From Sepioteuthis lessoniana (taxonomy: Eukaryota; Mollusca; Cephalopoda; Myopsida; Loliginidae): a DNA stretch of 64,000 nt. The stretch's first letter is position 1. Every line of letters begins with the position of its first letter. Under the pieces are notes generated by a model. That model did not search any database, was not told the origin of the DNA, and saw nothing but the letters and a program-made list of their open reading frames with translations. Location: the NCBI GenBank assembly GCA_963585895.1, contig OY757904.1, positions 161,654,742 to 161,718,741 of the forward strand, written 5' to 3'. This document shows, piece after piece, positions 34,758-46,439 of the stretch. A program made the position numbers and the translations under genes.

Positions 34758-34942
34758 CTGTCAATATAAAATTTTACATAAAATGAAATCAGTCATATCT
34801 TACTTCTCTTATGTCACAATCTGAAAATGTTATCATTAAAATAAATTTTGGGCTCCATTTTATATAGAGCCATCATAAATTGGTAGAAACCAAAGTTTTA
34901 TCTCTTGATGATTTCAAAATGATACAAGTTACATGCTGGTAG

Positions 34943-34945
<3 letters not shown>

Positions 34946-34980
<35 letters not shown>
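34946..34980. repeat. (TA)n microsatellite
   Basis: TA run immediately upstream of a SINE family B copy. Confidence 0.95.
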
Positions 34981-34983
<3 letters not shown>

Positions 34984-35225
34984 TTAAATGGATAGAGTGT
35001 TTGCCAATGGTCTGGGAAACATGGGTTCAATCGCGTCATGCCGAAGACTTTAAAAATGGTACTTGATACCTCCTTGCTTAACACTCAGCAATATAAGGAA
35101 CATATCAAGGGTAAAGTGGTGCAATCCAGGGAAAGGAGTAGCACCCTCCGCTACATCTCGGTGTACTAGTTATTGAAAAGGGAGCCTTCTGGTTGCCCTC
35201 GACTACAGTTGCCAACTTAACTTAT
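34981..35225 (+). repeat. SINE family B
   Basis: GTGTTTGCCAATGGTCTGGG, TGGGTTCAATCGCG, ACTTTAAAAATGGTACTTGA, GTAAAGTGGTGCAATCC and tail AGTTGCCAACTTAACTTATT. Lies in the 1.3-kb intron between the 36.1-kb and 34.7-kb exons. Confidence 0.88.
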
Positions 35226-36021
35226 TCTTCAATCCAGTAAATCCAGAGTAGAAAAGATTTCCATCAGGACAATTAAATTATTCAAAACTCAAACATTTGA
35301 ATATTCCTGGTAAAGAAGTTTAGATTATTGTAAAAATTAGATTAAAACTTATGTTTCCTCATAATTTTGTTATTGTGTCAATCGGAAATGAGAAGAGACT
35401 GGAAGTAATCTTTAATGGAAGAAGGCTCCTTCCGTCCCCTTCCCTCTTGTGACAACCCCCATTCTGTCTGTATTCATTAACTCCATGTTGGATCTGAAGA
35501 AGTCCTGTTAAATTCTTTTGGAGTTATTGATTCATATCAATGCTCTTAGCAGGATGGAAATATATTCATAATCCTAATGTGACCGAATTTTGATTTTTTT
35601 CTTGAAGGTATAAACAATTTTTTTTATTCTTTTGTTCAGAATTACTCAAAGAGATTGAACAGACATTGTTATTTGGAAGAGTTCCTTTTCTCTTCTTCTA
35701 AAATCTTGTTCAGAATTGCTTGAAGAGATTAAAGAAGAAAACTGACAATGTTATCTGGAAGAGTCGCCAATAAGTTAATTAGGACGTTCACAGCTCAAGA
35801 TTCTAAATCTTCCCTGCAATCTCAGGAAATAAAAAATAGATTTGTTTAAGTACTTATGGGCAATACTTTCGATAGCCTTTATGAACCTTGCCCAATAGAA
35901 TATTAAGGTCACAAGTATTTGAACAAGCACAAAATCTATCATAAGACTGCATAATTTTCTTTGCATGAATATTTTTTAGTGAGAAACCAGATTTAGAAAA
36001 ACTGGAACCAAAATATTTTAC
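35226..36021. other. intron DNA with a local duplication
   Basis: A segment starting GTTCAGAATTACTCAAAGAG (about 35634) recurs diverged at about 35708. No gene. Confidence 0.5.
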
Positions 36022-36161
36022 CTCTTCTTCAATGTTTTCTGTCTTCACTTTTTTACCCCAGCCCAATCCAAAGAAAGCTAATCGTCTGCTTCCTCCAATA
36101 CGTTTGACAGCAGATAGAATATGTGGGACGGTACGATCATTCTCCGTTACAATAACCACAC
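36022..36161 (-). CDS. exon, lobe 2 start of class C receptor-like gene
   Basis: Acceptor TTTTCTAG, donor GTAAAA. The exon completes a Gly codon and reads VVIVTENDRTVPHILSAVKR, IGGSRRLAFFGLGWGKK and VKTENIEEE. This is the mGluR segment NARGVVIFVxEDDxRxLLxAxxRxxxxxxFxWxxSDGWG. The strand, helix and WG motif are kept, but the SD of SDGWG, whose Asp contacts glutamate in mGluR1 (Asp318), is GL here. Phase 1 in, phase 0 out. Confidence 0.95.
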
Positions 36162-37902
36162 CTAGAAAAAAGACAAAAAAACTGCTGCATTAAATATTGT
36201 TAGTTGAAGAATTCAATTTGATACTTTATTTTCAATGCTTTAAAATAGGGAAAAGATTTTTTCTTAATTCTACTAAAATCTATTGACATATGTTCTTGTC
36301 TACCTGCAGAAGAAAAATCCTGAAAATAAGTTTTCCATAGCACAAATGGTATTAAAAAAGAAATTCATATAAAAATACATTGTGTTACCACAGAATTCCG
36401 AGAATTTGACATTGAAAAAAATCCTTACTCCTCCTTCCTTTATTTGAGAACATATAAAATCTCAGCCTCCAATATAACATCATAAAATTAGGCTGTGTAC
36501 ATATCATGTTAGTCTATGGTAAAGCTTGGTAAATATTATTCTAACAGATACATCAATTTCAGATGCAAAATCAAGGAGATATGTTATAATCATATTTTAG
36601 GAGAAAAAAGTGTCATATGCCATCAAATATAATAGTTTCAACTATTTCCTTCAAAATAGTCTCTGGTCTTTTGTTTACAAATTAGCTCACAAAATGTACA
36701 TGACAAAACACAAATCCACATTACTTTTATGGTTTTTTTGATTTATATAATGTCCAAATTCCTAAAACTTTAGGGTTTTACCTCGTATATATTAGCCAAT
36801 AAAAATTTTCATCATTTTTAAATAAAAAAAGACTAAAGAAAAATATTCAATGAAAAAGGGAATAATTTGGCCCAATTTTATTTTTGATGAATTTAAAATT
36901 AGAAGAATAAAAAGAAATGAGGCTTTTAAATATAATATGCTTTTTACATATTTCAATATTAATGATTTTAGCCATTTTAATCAAATTTGCTGAGTTAACA
37001 CTTAACTTTCTTGTTTCATATTCATTCTGTTATAATTGTGAGGTTATATGTGTTACTAAACAATGCAAAAGAGTTTAAGGTGCTTGAAAAATCTCTGGAA
37101 ATTGCCTAGGATCTTGCACAAATCTCTAGAAAGTGTTCAGAGTCCTATACAAATATCTGGAAAGATTTTTGTGTCCTCTAAAAATCTTTGAAAAGTACTT
37201 GACATTTGTACAAAATACTTACTGTCCTTTTTCTCAAAAAATATTTTAAAAATTATAAATTAATGACAAAAGTATTTTGATGAAGTTTTTTCAGGACTAA
37301 ATTTATTTGCTGCAAGTGTGAATCTGTTTTCATTTAGTAGAATTTATAAAATACAGTGGTGATTCATAGTTGCCTCGTTTTGTTGGGAAAATTTAGAGAG
37401 CTTGTTTTTTTGCTTTTGTCTGTAGCAAAATTGTTTTTTAATAATCAGAAGCAAAATACACAGAATTGATGTTCTATGTGTACAGTTTCTTATTTTTTAT
37501 TCCTGGCATATCCATCCTTATTGTTTTTATTTTTGTTTGTTTGTATTATCTTGTTAATTCTTTTTGGTGATTTTATTCTTGATGTTGAAGGGTCTTTATC
37601 AAGTTTGGCCAGGGTAGCTTGAATGTTTTTGATTATTCATTGTTCACTTTGGTATTGATATGGGTTTTCCTAACCGATTAAATTTTTTACAACAACTTGC
37701 ATTTTCAAATAATTTTGATGATTAATTACTAGTATTTTTTTCATTTTAAAATTATAAGTAATAAAATTAATTAATAAAAAGAAAAGCCAAAAATATGGCT
37801 TTGATTTTTTTTTATTCAGAAATATTGATGTGGATGGGTAATATTATAGTAACAGAATCCCAGATGGAGCAAAAATATTAGTTTTTAGCAAAATAGTCTT
37901 AC
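36162..37902. other. intron DNA
   Basis: AT-rich. A degenerate tandem of about 38 bases (AAATCTCTGGAAA-like) spans about 37085-37200. Otherwise nothing recognised. Confidence 0.5.
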
Positions 37903-38050
37903 CTCTGGCATGACGATGTTTAACAAGACGCTCAGCAACCATGTCATACATTTGTTTACGTCCCTTTATAAACATTTTTGATTGAATCATGATTGTACTT
38001 GCAATACAAATACCATTGTGCTGTAGAATTTCCTGAAGTTTATAACTAAG
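37903..38050 (-). CDS. first exon visible: lobe 1 to lobe 2 of class C receptor-like gene
   Basis: Acceptor TTTTACAG, donor GTAAGA. Encodes LSYKLQEILQHNGICIASTI, MIQSKMFIKGRKQMYDMVAE and RLVKHRHAR plus one base of the following Gly codon. It matches the mGluR helix-strand-helix after the YGExG motif (FExExxxxGICIAxxExI). An exon with the first half of the ligand-binding domain and the signal peptide must exist upstream. I found none between 38051 and 64000, so it is probably beyond the window or in a short exon I missed. Confidence 0.93.
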
Positions 38051-38164
38051 CTGTAAAAGAATAAAAAAACACAAGCATTAAAACATATCAATTATATTTT
38101 AAGGGTGAGTTAAATAAATTTTATTTAAATTAACTCATATTTAAAATTAACTCATAAGCATTTC

Positions 38165-38522
38165 ATTTGTTAGTATTTTAATATTCATAACAATTTAATA
38201 TTTTGATATTTTAATATTCATAACAATTTAATATTTTGATATTTTAATATTCATAACAATTTAATATTTTAATATTTTAATATTCATAACAATTTAATAT
38301 TTTAATATTTTAATATTCATAACAATTTAATATTTTAATATTTTAATATTCATAACAATTTAATATTTTAATATTTTAATATTCATAACAATTTAATATT
38401 TTAATATTTTAATATTCATAACAATTTAATATTTTAATATTTTAATATTCATAACAATTTAATATTTTAATATTTTAATATTCATAACAATTTAATATTT
38501 TAATATTTTAATATTCATAACA
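38165..38522. repeat. 33-bp minisatellite
   Basis: About eleven copies of a 33-bp unit containing TTTAATATTCATAACAATTT. The later copies are almost identical to one another. Confidence 0.97.
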
Positions 38523-38597
38523 AAAAAAATCTATAACCATTTAAAATTTTAAAAAGCTGACATTTTGAATGCGGAAATACAAGTTGTAGAAAACAGA

Positions 38598-38669
38598 ACT
38601 GGTGTACCTAGTTTACAATAGAACTGGTGTACCTAGTTTAAAATAGAACTGGTGTACCTAGTTTAAAAT
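38598..38669. repeat. 25-bp tandem repeat, three copies
   Basis: Unit AGAACTGGTGTACCTAGTTT plus five bases, three times with one substitution. Confidence 0.95.
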
Positions 38670-38674
38670 CAACA

Positions 38675-38860
38675 AGGATGTCCCTGAGGAATAATGACTA
38701 AAGTACTAGAATGTGACCTCTAATTAAGCGAATTTAAACTCCAGTCATTCTATTACATTCACTTTTGGACAAATGTCCTTGGGAAAGGTATGTACTCCCT
38801 TATCTCTCTCCTATGGGTTAAATAGTGTCACTGCTGTTCGTATACAAGGATGACTTTAAT
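38675..38860 (+). repeat. SINE family A, 5' half, diverged
   Basis: GATGTCCCTGAGGAATAATG, TTTAAACTCCAGTCATTCTA, CCTTGGGAAAGGTATGTACT and CTATGGGTTAAATAGT follow the layout of the 51.3-kb copy. The 3' half is missing. Confidence 0.65.
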
Positions 38861-39276
38861 ATTAAATAAGCTGCAAAAGTTGATATGCCATTAAACAAAG
38901 AAACCAAATCAAACCAAATCAAAATCCAACAAAGTCTTTTCACCTTTGCTTAGCAATGAAACTCTTGGAAAAAGCAACAATCAATATCTTCTTCCACCAA
39001 TGAGTAGACAATTAATCTACAGTAATGAATGCAGAGTACAAATTGAAAATCAAGAATAAACTCCAGGCAAGATTTAAACTTGTGTCATCTTTACTTCGAG
39101 GAGCCTGACTATATATAAATCAGCAACTCGACTGATTGAGTTACCAATGCTTCATTGTTTGCTGATCAAATTTAACCCTTAAACTGATTCTCCATTTTTC
39201 TCTGTTTGTTCAGTGCTATATTTGTTATTGTTTTTATATTGACCGTTAGTTTAATCAGTAAAATAGCAGCAGCTGT

Positions 39277-39327
<51 letters not shown>
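38861..39327. other. non-coding, microsatellite at right end
   Basis: No gene. A (CA)n run at about 39277-39299 leads into a (TA)n run up to the mariner TIR at 39328. Confidence 0.6.
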
Positions 39328-40219
39328 CGAGGCTCATTAAATAAGTTTCCAGACTTTTTCATATGGGCACTTTTATTGATAGTACACACATAAAACTCTA
39401 GTCCCCTTCGAAGTAGTCTCCTCCGGCGGCAATGCACTTGTTGTAGCATTCCAGCAACTTCTGGAAGGCCCCATGGAAGTCCTCTTGTGTGAGCATGTCA
39501 ATGACCTTTGTCACACCCTCTTTCATCTCCTCAATTCTCTCATAATGACAGCCTCTGAGCTTTGGGAATAACCAAAAGTCACAGGGAGCAAGGTCTTGAC
39601 TATAGGGAGGCTGAGGAACTGTCTTGATGCCCATCTTGCTCAAATAATCTGTGACAAGGATGGAGTCATGGACTGGTGCATTGTCCTGGTGGAAATGCCA
39701 CTGACCCGATTTCAAGAGTGCTGGCCTCTTCCAACGGAATCTCTTCCTGAACTCCCTTAAAACCTCAACATAGTAACCCTAACCGTAACCCTTTGGCTAA
39801 TCAACTCATGTGTATTGACTTCCTTACTCCTCCCATACCTCTCATCATCTCTCGCAGACTCCCTGCCTTCCTTGAATCTCTTATGCCACTCAAAAACTCA
39901 TGCTCGATTCATGCAAGATGGTTGAAAAGCAGTCTGAAGCATTTCATACGTTTCTGCGGCATTTTTTCCAAGTTTAAAACAGAATTTTATTGCATATCAT
40001 TCTTCTAAATGTCCTCATTGCATTTTTGAAACTCACCAGGTGTGACAATCAGGCTTTAGTAGGGTGTATTCCAATTGTTGCTGTAGCTGTTCTTTTGAAC
40101 TTGAAATCAAAATTGGTCAGTCATCTCATAAGATGTATAGCAATAACATACTGAATTTTCAAGAGTCTACAACAATTTTAAATGCCTGTATTAAAAAGTC
40201 TGGAAACTTATTAAATGCA

Positions 40220-40222
<3 letters not shown>
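39328..40222 (-). mobile_element. internally deleted mariner element
   Basis: Terminal repeats (CGAGGCTCATTAAATAAGTT on the left; the matching right end is degraded to GCACCATA) bracket a minus-strand transposase. A 105-codon frame at 39715-39398 has the second and third catalytic Asp, HQDNAPVH and PYSQDLAPCDFW, separated by 34 residues as in mariner (D34D), and ends KCIAAGGDYFEGD. N-terminal remnants (CFKLGKNAAETYEMLQTAF; WHKRFKEGRE) lie at about 40000-39830. The core with the first catalytic Asp is deleted, with a telomere-like GGGTTACGGTTAGGGTTAC filler at the junction (about 39773-39791). Flanked by (TA)n on both sides. Confidence 0.9.

Positions 40223-40283
<61 letters not shown>
40222..40283. 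repeat. (TA)n microsatellite
   Basis: About 31 TA dinucleotides abutting the mariner's degraded right end. Confidence 0.95.
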
Positions 40284-40288
<5 letters not shown>

Positions 40289-41365
40289 CTTTTCTAGTTA
40301 AAATGGATATATTTCACTTGAAAATAATTCTTAATTCATTTCTGATTTATCCAATTTACTCATTACTTTAGATCTGAGTAAGTTGTAATGAAAAGCAATT
40401 AAAAGTAAGACAAAAGAAATGTTTGTCAGAAAGGAATAATGGTTGACCATGCATCAATTAATAAAAATAAAATCAACCTAAATGAAAATTAAGATTTATC
40501 AAAATCAAAAAAAGAAAACATTATAAAAAGAAAATTCAACCCTGTTTCAACTCTGAGTCTCCAGAAGAGAAAAAGGAAAAAATAATTTTACTGTGATTAT
40601 TTTCTATTAAATCCCATTTTATTTATTTCTTTTTAAAAACATGTCATTTTTTTTTTAGTGAAACCTAATGTAGTCAAGTATTGATAATGCAAATAATTCC
40701 TATCAAGTATTGATAATTGTGTCCTGCAAAACCAATGAAATTTATTTTCATTTTCTCAGGTCACAGAAGTTTTCTTTTGTATGTAAAAGAGTTTTGTTAG
40801 AATTTAGATGAACAAATTATATTTTGAGAATGTGGATTGTTTGGATTTAATAACATCTTAAGTTCTAAGAAAAATATTCACATTTTTTGCTTTTTAATCT
40901 TTTATAACAATAAATGGTTTATTCAAACAGTCTGTATGCGTGTGTGTATGTACAACAATTCTAAAATGTGTATATTTAGTTGACATTACTTCCTTCAAAC
41001 ATATGCATGCACACCCCCACACACTATTTATCTCTTTTATATTTTTATATATGATATATTTATATTTTTATTATTTATCTCATCTATCTTGAATGAAATT
41101 TAAATAACTTCACAAAATATTTTCTTACTGGGAAAAGAAAAAGCCATTTCCAAATCATTTATTTACAAAGATCTTCAAGTGTTTTTTAAAGTACTTGTAA
41201 AATCTATCTATCTTAATTTAATCTATCTCAGTCTGTTTATATCGATCAAAAAGGACATTAAGAATTCCTACATTTTCATAATTAAAAAGACGTTTCAATC
41301 TCATGAGCGGAAACTTTCAAAATGAAATCTATAAAAGAGAAGTGTTAATTTTTAATTTACAACAG
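40284..41365. other. non-coding AT-rich stretch
   Basis: Nothing recognised on either strand. Confidence 0.5.
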
Positions 41366-41796
41366 ATGCCACAATTCCAAATTTTACTTTTGAGAGATTA
41401 TGCCACAATTCCAAATTTTACTTTTGAGAGATTATGCCACAATTCCAAATTTTACTTTTGAGAGATTATGCCACAATTCCAAATTTTACTTTTGAGAGAT
41501 TATGCCACAATTCCAAATTTTACTTTTGAGAGATTATGCCACAATTCCAAATTTTACTTTTGAGAGATTATGCCACAATTCCAAATTTTACTTTTGAGAG
41601 ATTATGCCACAATTCCAAATTTTACTTTTGAGAGATTATGCCACAATTCCAAATTTTACTTTTGAGAGATTATGCCACAATTCCAAATTTTACTTTTGAG
41701 AGATTATGCCACAATTCCAAATTTTACTTTTGAGAGATTATGCCACAATTCCAAATTTTACTTTTGAGAGATTATGCCACAATTCCAAATTTTAAT
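41366..41796. repeat. 34-bp minisatellite, near-identical copies
   Basis: About 12.5 copies of ATTTTACTTTTGAGAGATTA plus TGCCACAATTCCAA with essentially no sequence variation. Confidence 0.98.
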
Positions 41797-42504
41797 CAAT
41801 CCCAAAATTTTGTTTGTTAAAGGTAGAAAGCAAAAAAAAAGAAAAATGAACCAAATTTTTTATTTTTTTATTTTGAAAAACCAACATCATTAATTTCAGT
41901 ATAGCTATAATCTACCAAATGAAAATTACATCATTCTTGGAAATCAGATTTATTTATAGATAAATTGTCATTTATGAAGCCTAAATTTATTTCTAACAGA
42001 TTTGATTGTAAAGATTGAAAAAAATAATCCGCTTAAAAAATAAAACTCTTTTTTTAATGCATTTCGGTACATAATCTTAATAATTTACAAAAGTTAAAGT
42101 AATGAAATGATAATAAAAATCAATGGACGTTTATTTAAATAAAATGGATATGGATTTTGAAATAAAAGAGAAACATTTAGTTTGTCCTGTGAGTATAAGT
42201 AGAAAAGAATTTCTATTAACTTATGTAGCAATACATTAGCATTTAATCTTTACAATTCCAACCAGTGTTTAGGGAAGATCAATCATGAACAAAAATTTGC
42301 ATATACTTCTAGACTGGTGAAAGTTAAAAAAAAAAAAAAGAAAAAGAAGAAAATATTATTCTTCATCATAGATGTACTTAACATTTTCCAAAATTGAAAT
42401 CATAGAAAATTTCACAAAATGCTAGTCAATATGTTTTTCAGTTTAGTTTCTCTCAGAGAAATGTTTGATCAGGGAGAACAGAGTTATTAATATAGTATGT
42501 ATAT
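41797..42504. other. non-coding AT-rich stretch
   Basis: Nothing recognised. Confidence 0.5.
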
Positions 42505-42780
42505 ACTCAACCCCTCCAACACAGGTGGGATGTGACATAAGGTCAATTTTTAAAGCTGGATTGAATTCAGAATTTTCTTTCTCTTAGACTGATTGGTTAA
42601 CTTAGGCTGAAGTACCCAGTTTGCCCCATTATTTACCCATAGCTAGGAGGAGAGAAAAGATGGATTCATGCCTTCCCCTAAGAGCATTAGCTCAAAATGA
42701 AATGCAAACAAACTTGTCCTAGATTTGAACTCAGATCCCCAATTCCATTTCCTTTGTAATACTAAGTGTGCCCCCAGTAA
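42505..42780 (-). repeat. SINE family A, reverse orientation
   Basis: The complement shows the family order: TTGAACTCAGATCCCC region (B-box side) near 42730, TTACCCATAGCTAGGAGGAG near 42632, and the tail GGGATGTGACATAAGGTCAA near 42528. Confidence 0.75.
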
Positions 42781-43017
42781 ATAACCAAGATGGGTGGTAT
42801 GGCATAGAATCTTTGTTTAATAGGGTTTCAGCAATTAATATAGGTGGCATGGTATCTTTGTTTGATGACATATCAGTTTCTAATATTGTCTAATAAGAAT
42901 AGATAGAAAGAATTGGTGGATACAAAAAAAAAACACACACACAGACATACAGTCACACAGAGTTAACTACCTGGGAATAAAAAAGGTTCAAGAATAAATT
43001 CACAACTTAACAAGTAT
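42781..43017. other. short non-coding spacer between two SINEs
   Basis: No feature beyond an AC-rich run near 42927-42960. Confidence 0.5.
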
Positions 43018-43300
43018 GTATTTACCCAACCCCTCAATCATTAGCAAGGTCAATTTTTTAAATGCATTAAAGCTGGTCTGATATCAGGTTTTTCTTTCTC
43101 TTAGATGGGTTGCTTTCCTAAGACTTAAGAACCCAGTGTTCCCTACTATCTACCCATAGTTGGTGAGGGTTAGATTCATGCCTTTCCCCTAAGGCCATAA
43201 GCATGAAATGTAATGCAAACAGCCTCATCCTGAATTTGAACTCAGGGCTGTAATTTCCATATGATGATAACCATTATGCTAAGTGTGCCTCCATCTAAAA
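43018..43300 (-). repeat. SINE family A, reverse orientation
   Basis: A second minus-strand copy with the same order: TTTGAACTCAGGGCTG, TACCCATAGTTGGTGAGG, AGCAAGGTCAATTTTTTAAA. It is followed at 43295 by the complement of the SINE head. Confidence 0.75.
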
Positions 43301-43759
43301 GAATGTATTTTGATTCAAAATTTACATTGTAAAATGTTTCATTTATAATTCACCAGTAAATAAGGTACTTTGAGAAAGAAGAAGATTATGTTGGAAAATA
43401 TGATTGTGGAAAATAAAGTATTATTTTCATCATTAGGCTACAGAGTTATTGATTTCTCCCTAAATGGACAAAAATGTTTGTTTTGACTGGATAAAGAATG
43501 ATTTATAAACTTGATTTGTTCTTCAGATTCTCTTTCTTCCTTTCTATCTTTCCAGGTGAATGTTTTCTTTTTTTTTCTCTCTCTTTTTCTCTCTTGTTTA
43601 TAAGAAGTAAAAATAAATGCTGATGAAAATAGAAATAGATGTCAAATCAGCAAAATTGTATCTACCAACATTTGCTGTGTCATCAACAATGAGCAACCAG
43701 CTGCTTGTAGAATAACAAGTGATGAAAAGAGAAAGGAGTCATGAAAAACATTCGATATT

Positions 43760-43811
<52 letters not shown>

Positions 43812-44419
43812 AATTATTGAAGAATAGAAAATAAGAAAATAGATTATCAGAATCTGCCAGTACATTTGTCTGTATGTTTGTCTGTATGTTTGTCTGTATG
43901 TTATTAGAATATATCAGCCAAACAAATTATATATATAAAAAAAAAGAATCATAAGAAAATTGTTTCTCTTATTTCTATGTAACAATCCCATTCTATTTTC
44001 AAAGAAAAATATTCCTCAGTTGACTTGTCCCTCCAACTTGAAAATTTCACAATTCTGTAATAAAGACAAAAGCTGCTGTTTTTCAACCTTCAATGCTTCA
44101 CCTTCATAAATTGATAAAGAAAAGTTGGAATAAAATAAGGATCATTTTATGTTCTGGATTTTTTGAAAAATCCACTGAAAAACTTGAAATATTTAATGTT
44201 TCCAAAAACAAGAGATAGACAAATACATAAGAAATATTGAATTAGATTTTAAAAAAAAATTCTTTTAATTCACTGAATTATAGAACTTTTCAAAATTATA
44301 ATTCATTTTTTTTATTCTTAGGATATAGGTTAATTTTTTTTCAAATCATGCATATAATTGTATTATTGTTCATACACTCACACATATGTGCTTGCACACA
44401 CACTTACATACAAGCACAC

Positions 44420-44423
<4 letters not shown>
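43301..44423. other. non-coding, (GA)n and 12-bp tandem repeats
   Basis: (GA)n at about 43763-43808 and four copies of a TGTCTGTATGTT unit at about 43868-43903. No gene. Confidence 0.6.

Positions 44424-44492
<69 letters not shown>
44424..44492. repeat. (TA)n microsatellite
   Basis: About 34 TA dinucleotides after a short CA-rich stretch. Confidence 0.95.
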
Positions 44493-44495
<3 letters not shown>

Positions 44496-44644
44496 ATAAA
44501 ACAGTTTGGCAAATCATTTTTCATAAAAGATCTTACATAATCAGAATAAAAATGAATGTACGACCAAAAACTAATCAACCTTAAATGGAGAGAAGTATGA
44601 TTTATTTAGAGTGACTGAATTATTAATCTATTTAATTATTTTTT

Positions 44645-44908
44645 TATTGGCCTAGGTGTTAGAGTGTTTGCCAATGGTCTGGGAGACATGGGTTCAATCC
44701 CAGGTCACATCATACCAAAGACTTTAAAAATGGTACTTGATACCTCCTTGCTTAACACTCAGTAATATAAGGTATGTATCAAGGGTAAGGTGGAGCAATC
44801 CAGGAAAAGGAGTAGTGCCATCCCCTACACTTCGGTGTAGTAGCTATTGAAAAGGAAGCCTTCTGTTCGCCCTTGACTACGGTCGCTAACTTTATTTACT
44901 TTTACTTT
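44645..44908 (+). repeat. SINE family B
   Basis: TTAGAGTGTTTGCCAATGGT, GGGTTCAATCCCAGGTCA, ACTTTAAAAATGGTACTTGA, GGTGGAGCAATCCAGG and tail GGTCGCTAACTTTATTTACT. Confidence 0.9.
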
Positions 44909-45547
44909 ATAGTTTTAAAAGTTTTAAAAGAAAAAGATATTTTTTATGTCTCCTAAATTAGGACTTCACCTGAATTGATTAAATACTTAAGATATACTGT
45001 GTATAAGGAAAAGAAAGAAGAAATATTTACCTCCATCCAAAATTATTAACAGATTAAACATGTAAGTAGATGGCATAAGTTTTGGACACATTCGAAAAAT
45101 ATGAATAAAACAATAAAATTTGCACTTCAGAATTGAATTCATTTGTAAATTTTTTCTGATGTCACAAACAAAAACTAAAGATTTAATATGTCTGCATGTA
45201 CTTTAATATGTATTTTAATATGTCTGCATATATTTTAATGAACACTGAATTTCTGGCTGACACATGTGAAGATTTTCTCAATGGCAATAGAAACAGAGTA
45301 TTTTTACTTTGTTGAGTGATAAATGAATATCATAATCATGGAATAGGATATCAAATAATCTACCAATGAACACAGTTTTCACATTTGTATGATTAGAACT
45401 TTTATGTGAAAATATATATGGCATGGCCCGCCTTGAACGGGATATCCTTGAAAACTGAGAGAATGAGCAACTACATTCATTCGTCACACGGTAATTCAAA
45501 ACCCATTCATAATGTTGGAAGAAATTCTGAAGGATCTTCAAGCAGCT
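44909..45547. other. non-coding; one unrecognised minus-strand open frame
   Basis: A 121-codon minus-strand frame (45643-45278) includes CLKILQNFFQHYEWVLNY and SRISRSRRAMPYIFSH. I do not recognise it. It partly overlaps a duplicated segment, which suggests repeat DNA and not a host exon. Confidence 0.25.
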
Positions 45548-45880
45548 GGGAAAAAAGTGAGTAGAGATAAAATTAGTTGGACTCCCCACTATGTAGAATT
45601 CCATTCTTTGACTCTTATGAAAAAACCCTGTTCTGAAAAGCAATCTTGTGACGTCTCATCAACTCTTTGCTCATAATCATCTTAAGAATCCTGTTTCATT
45701 CAGAGACAAAATACTATGGTCTAATGAGACAAAAGTGAGTAGAGATAAAATTAGTTGGACTTCCAATTATATAGAACTGCATTCTTTGTTTGGAAAACAC
45801 CTTTTCTGAAAACCAATCATTTGAAGTCTCATCAACTCTTTGCTCATAATCATCTCATCATTCTGAGACAAAATATTTTC
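45548..45880. repeat. diverged tandem duplication of about 175 bp
   Basis: GTGAGTAGAGATAAAATTAG starts at about 45558 and again at about 45733. Both copies continue to CATCAACTCTTTGCTCATAA. The copies differ by several substitutions and small indels. Confidence 0.85.
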
Positions 45881-45894
45881 TCATAACAAAAAAA

Positions 45895-46244
45895 AAAAAA
45901 GAGAACTTGCTGTTAAGTGTATTTTGCTATTCTCAAAGAACACAGAGGAAAAATTTAAAAAAAATTGTATAGGTAAACAAATACTTGAACCTTTCCAGAG
46001 AACTAAAAATGTTTGAACGTGATGGGGTGACAGTGATTGATGCACTTGGAACAATCCCCAAAGACTTGGAAAGGGGTTTGAAAGAACAGAAAATTAGAAT
46101 ACTAAGTCCATCCAGACTGCAGCCTAATTAAAATTGGTAAGAATACTGAGAAGAGTCCTGGAGACATGAGGAGACTTACTGTCACTTACACTTAAGTGAA
46201 AGACCACCAGCCAATACTGGAATGGAAAAACTCGTGAGCAGTGA

Positions 46245-46265
<21 letters not shown>
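45895..46265 (+). mobile_element. LINE 3' end with (AAT)n tail
   Basis: Broken frames show VRILRRVLET and GDLLSLTLK, the 3' end of the LINE family also at 12.4 and 26.3 kb, ending in an (AAT)n run at about 46244-46268. Confidence 0.75.
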
Positions 46266-46275
<10 letters not shown>

Positions 46276-46439
46276 AGAAAGTGAACTGTTGTACTCCCTA
46301 CATAATCTACTCGCTTTCCTCCATGAATACTCATCAATGAGAGTGTCAGATAAATTTCACCAATCCATGTGATTTGCGTGCCTCTCCAGCTACTTGGGTC
46401 ACACTTCGGCCAGCTGTGTTGTGAACTGCACGGTTCCAG

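Noticed and set aside
41366-41796. CRISPR array
   Set aside because: The 34-bp copies are contiguous with no unique spacers, and the genome is eukaryotic.
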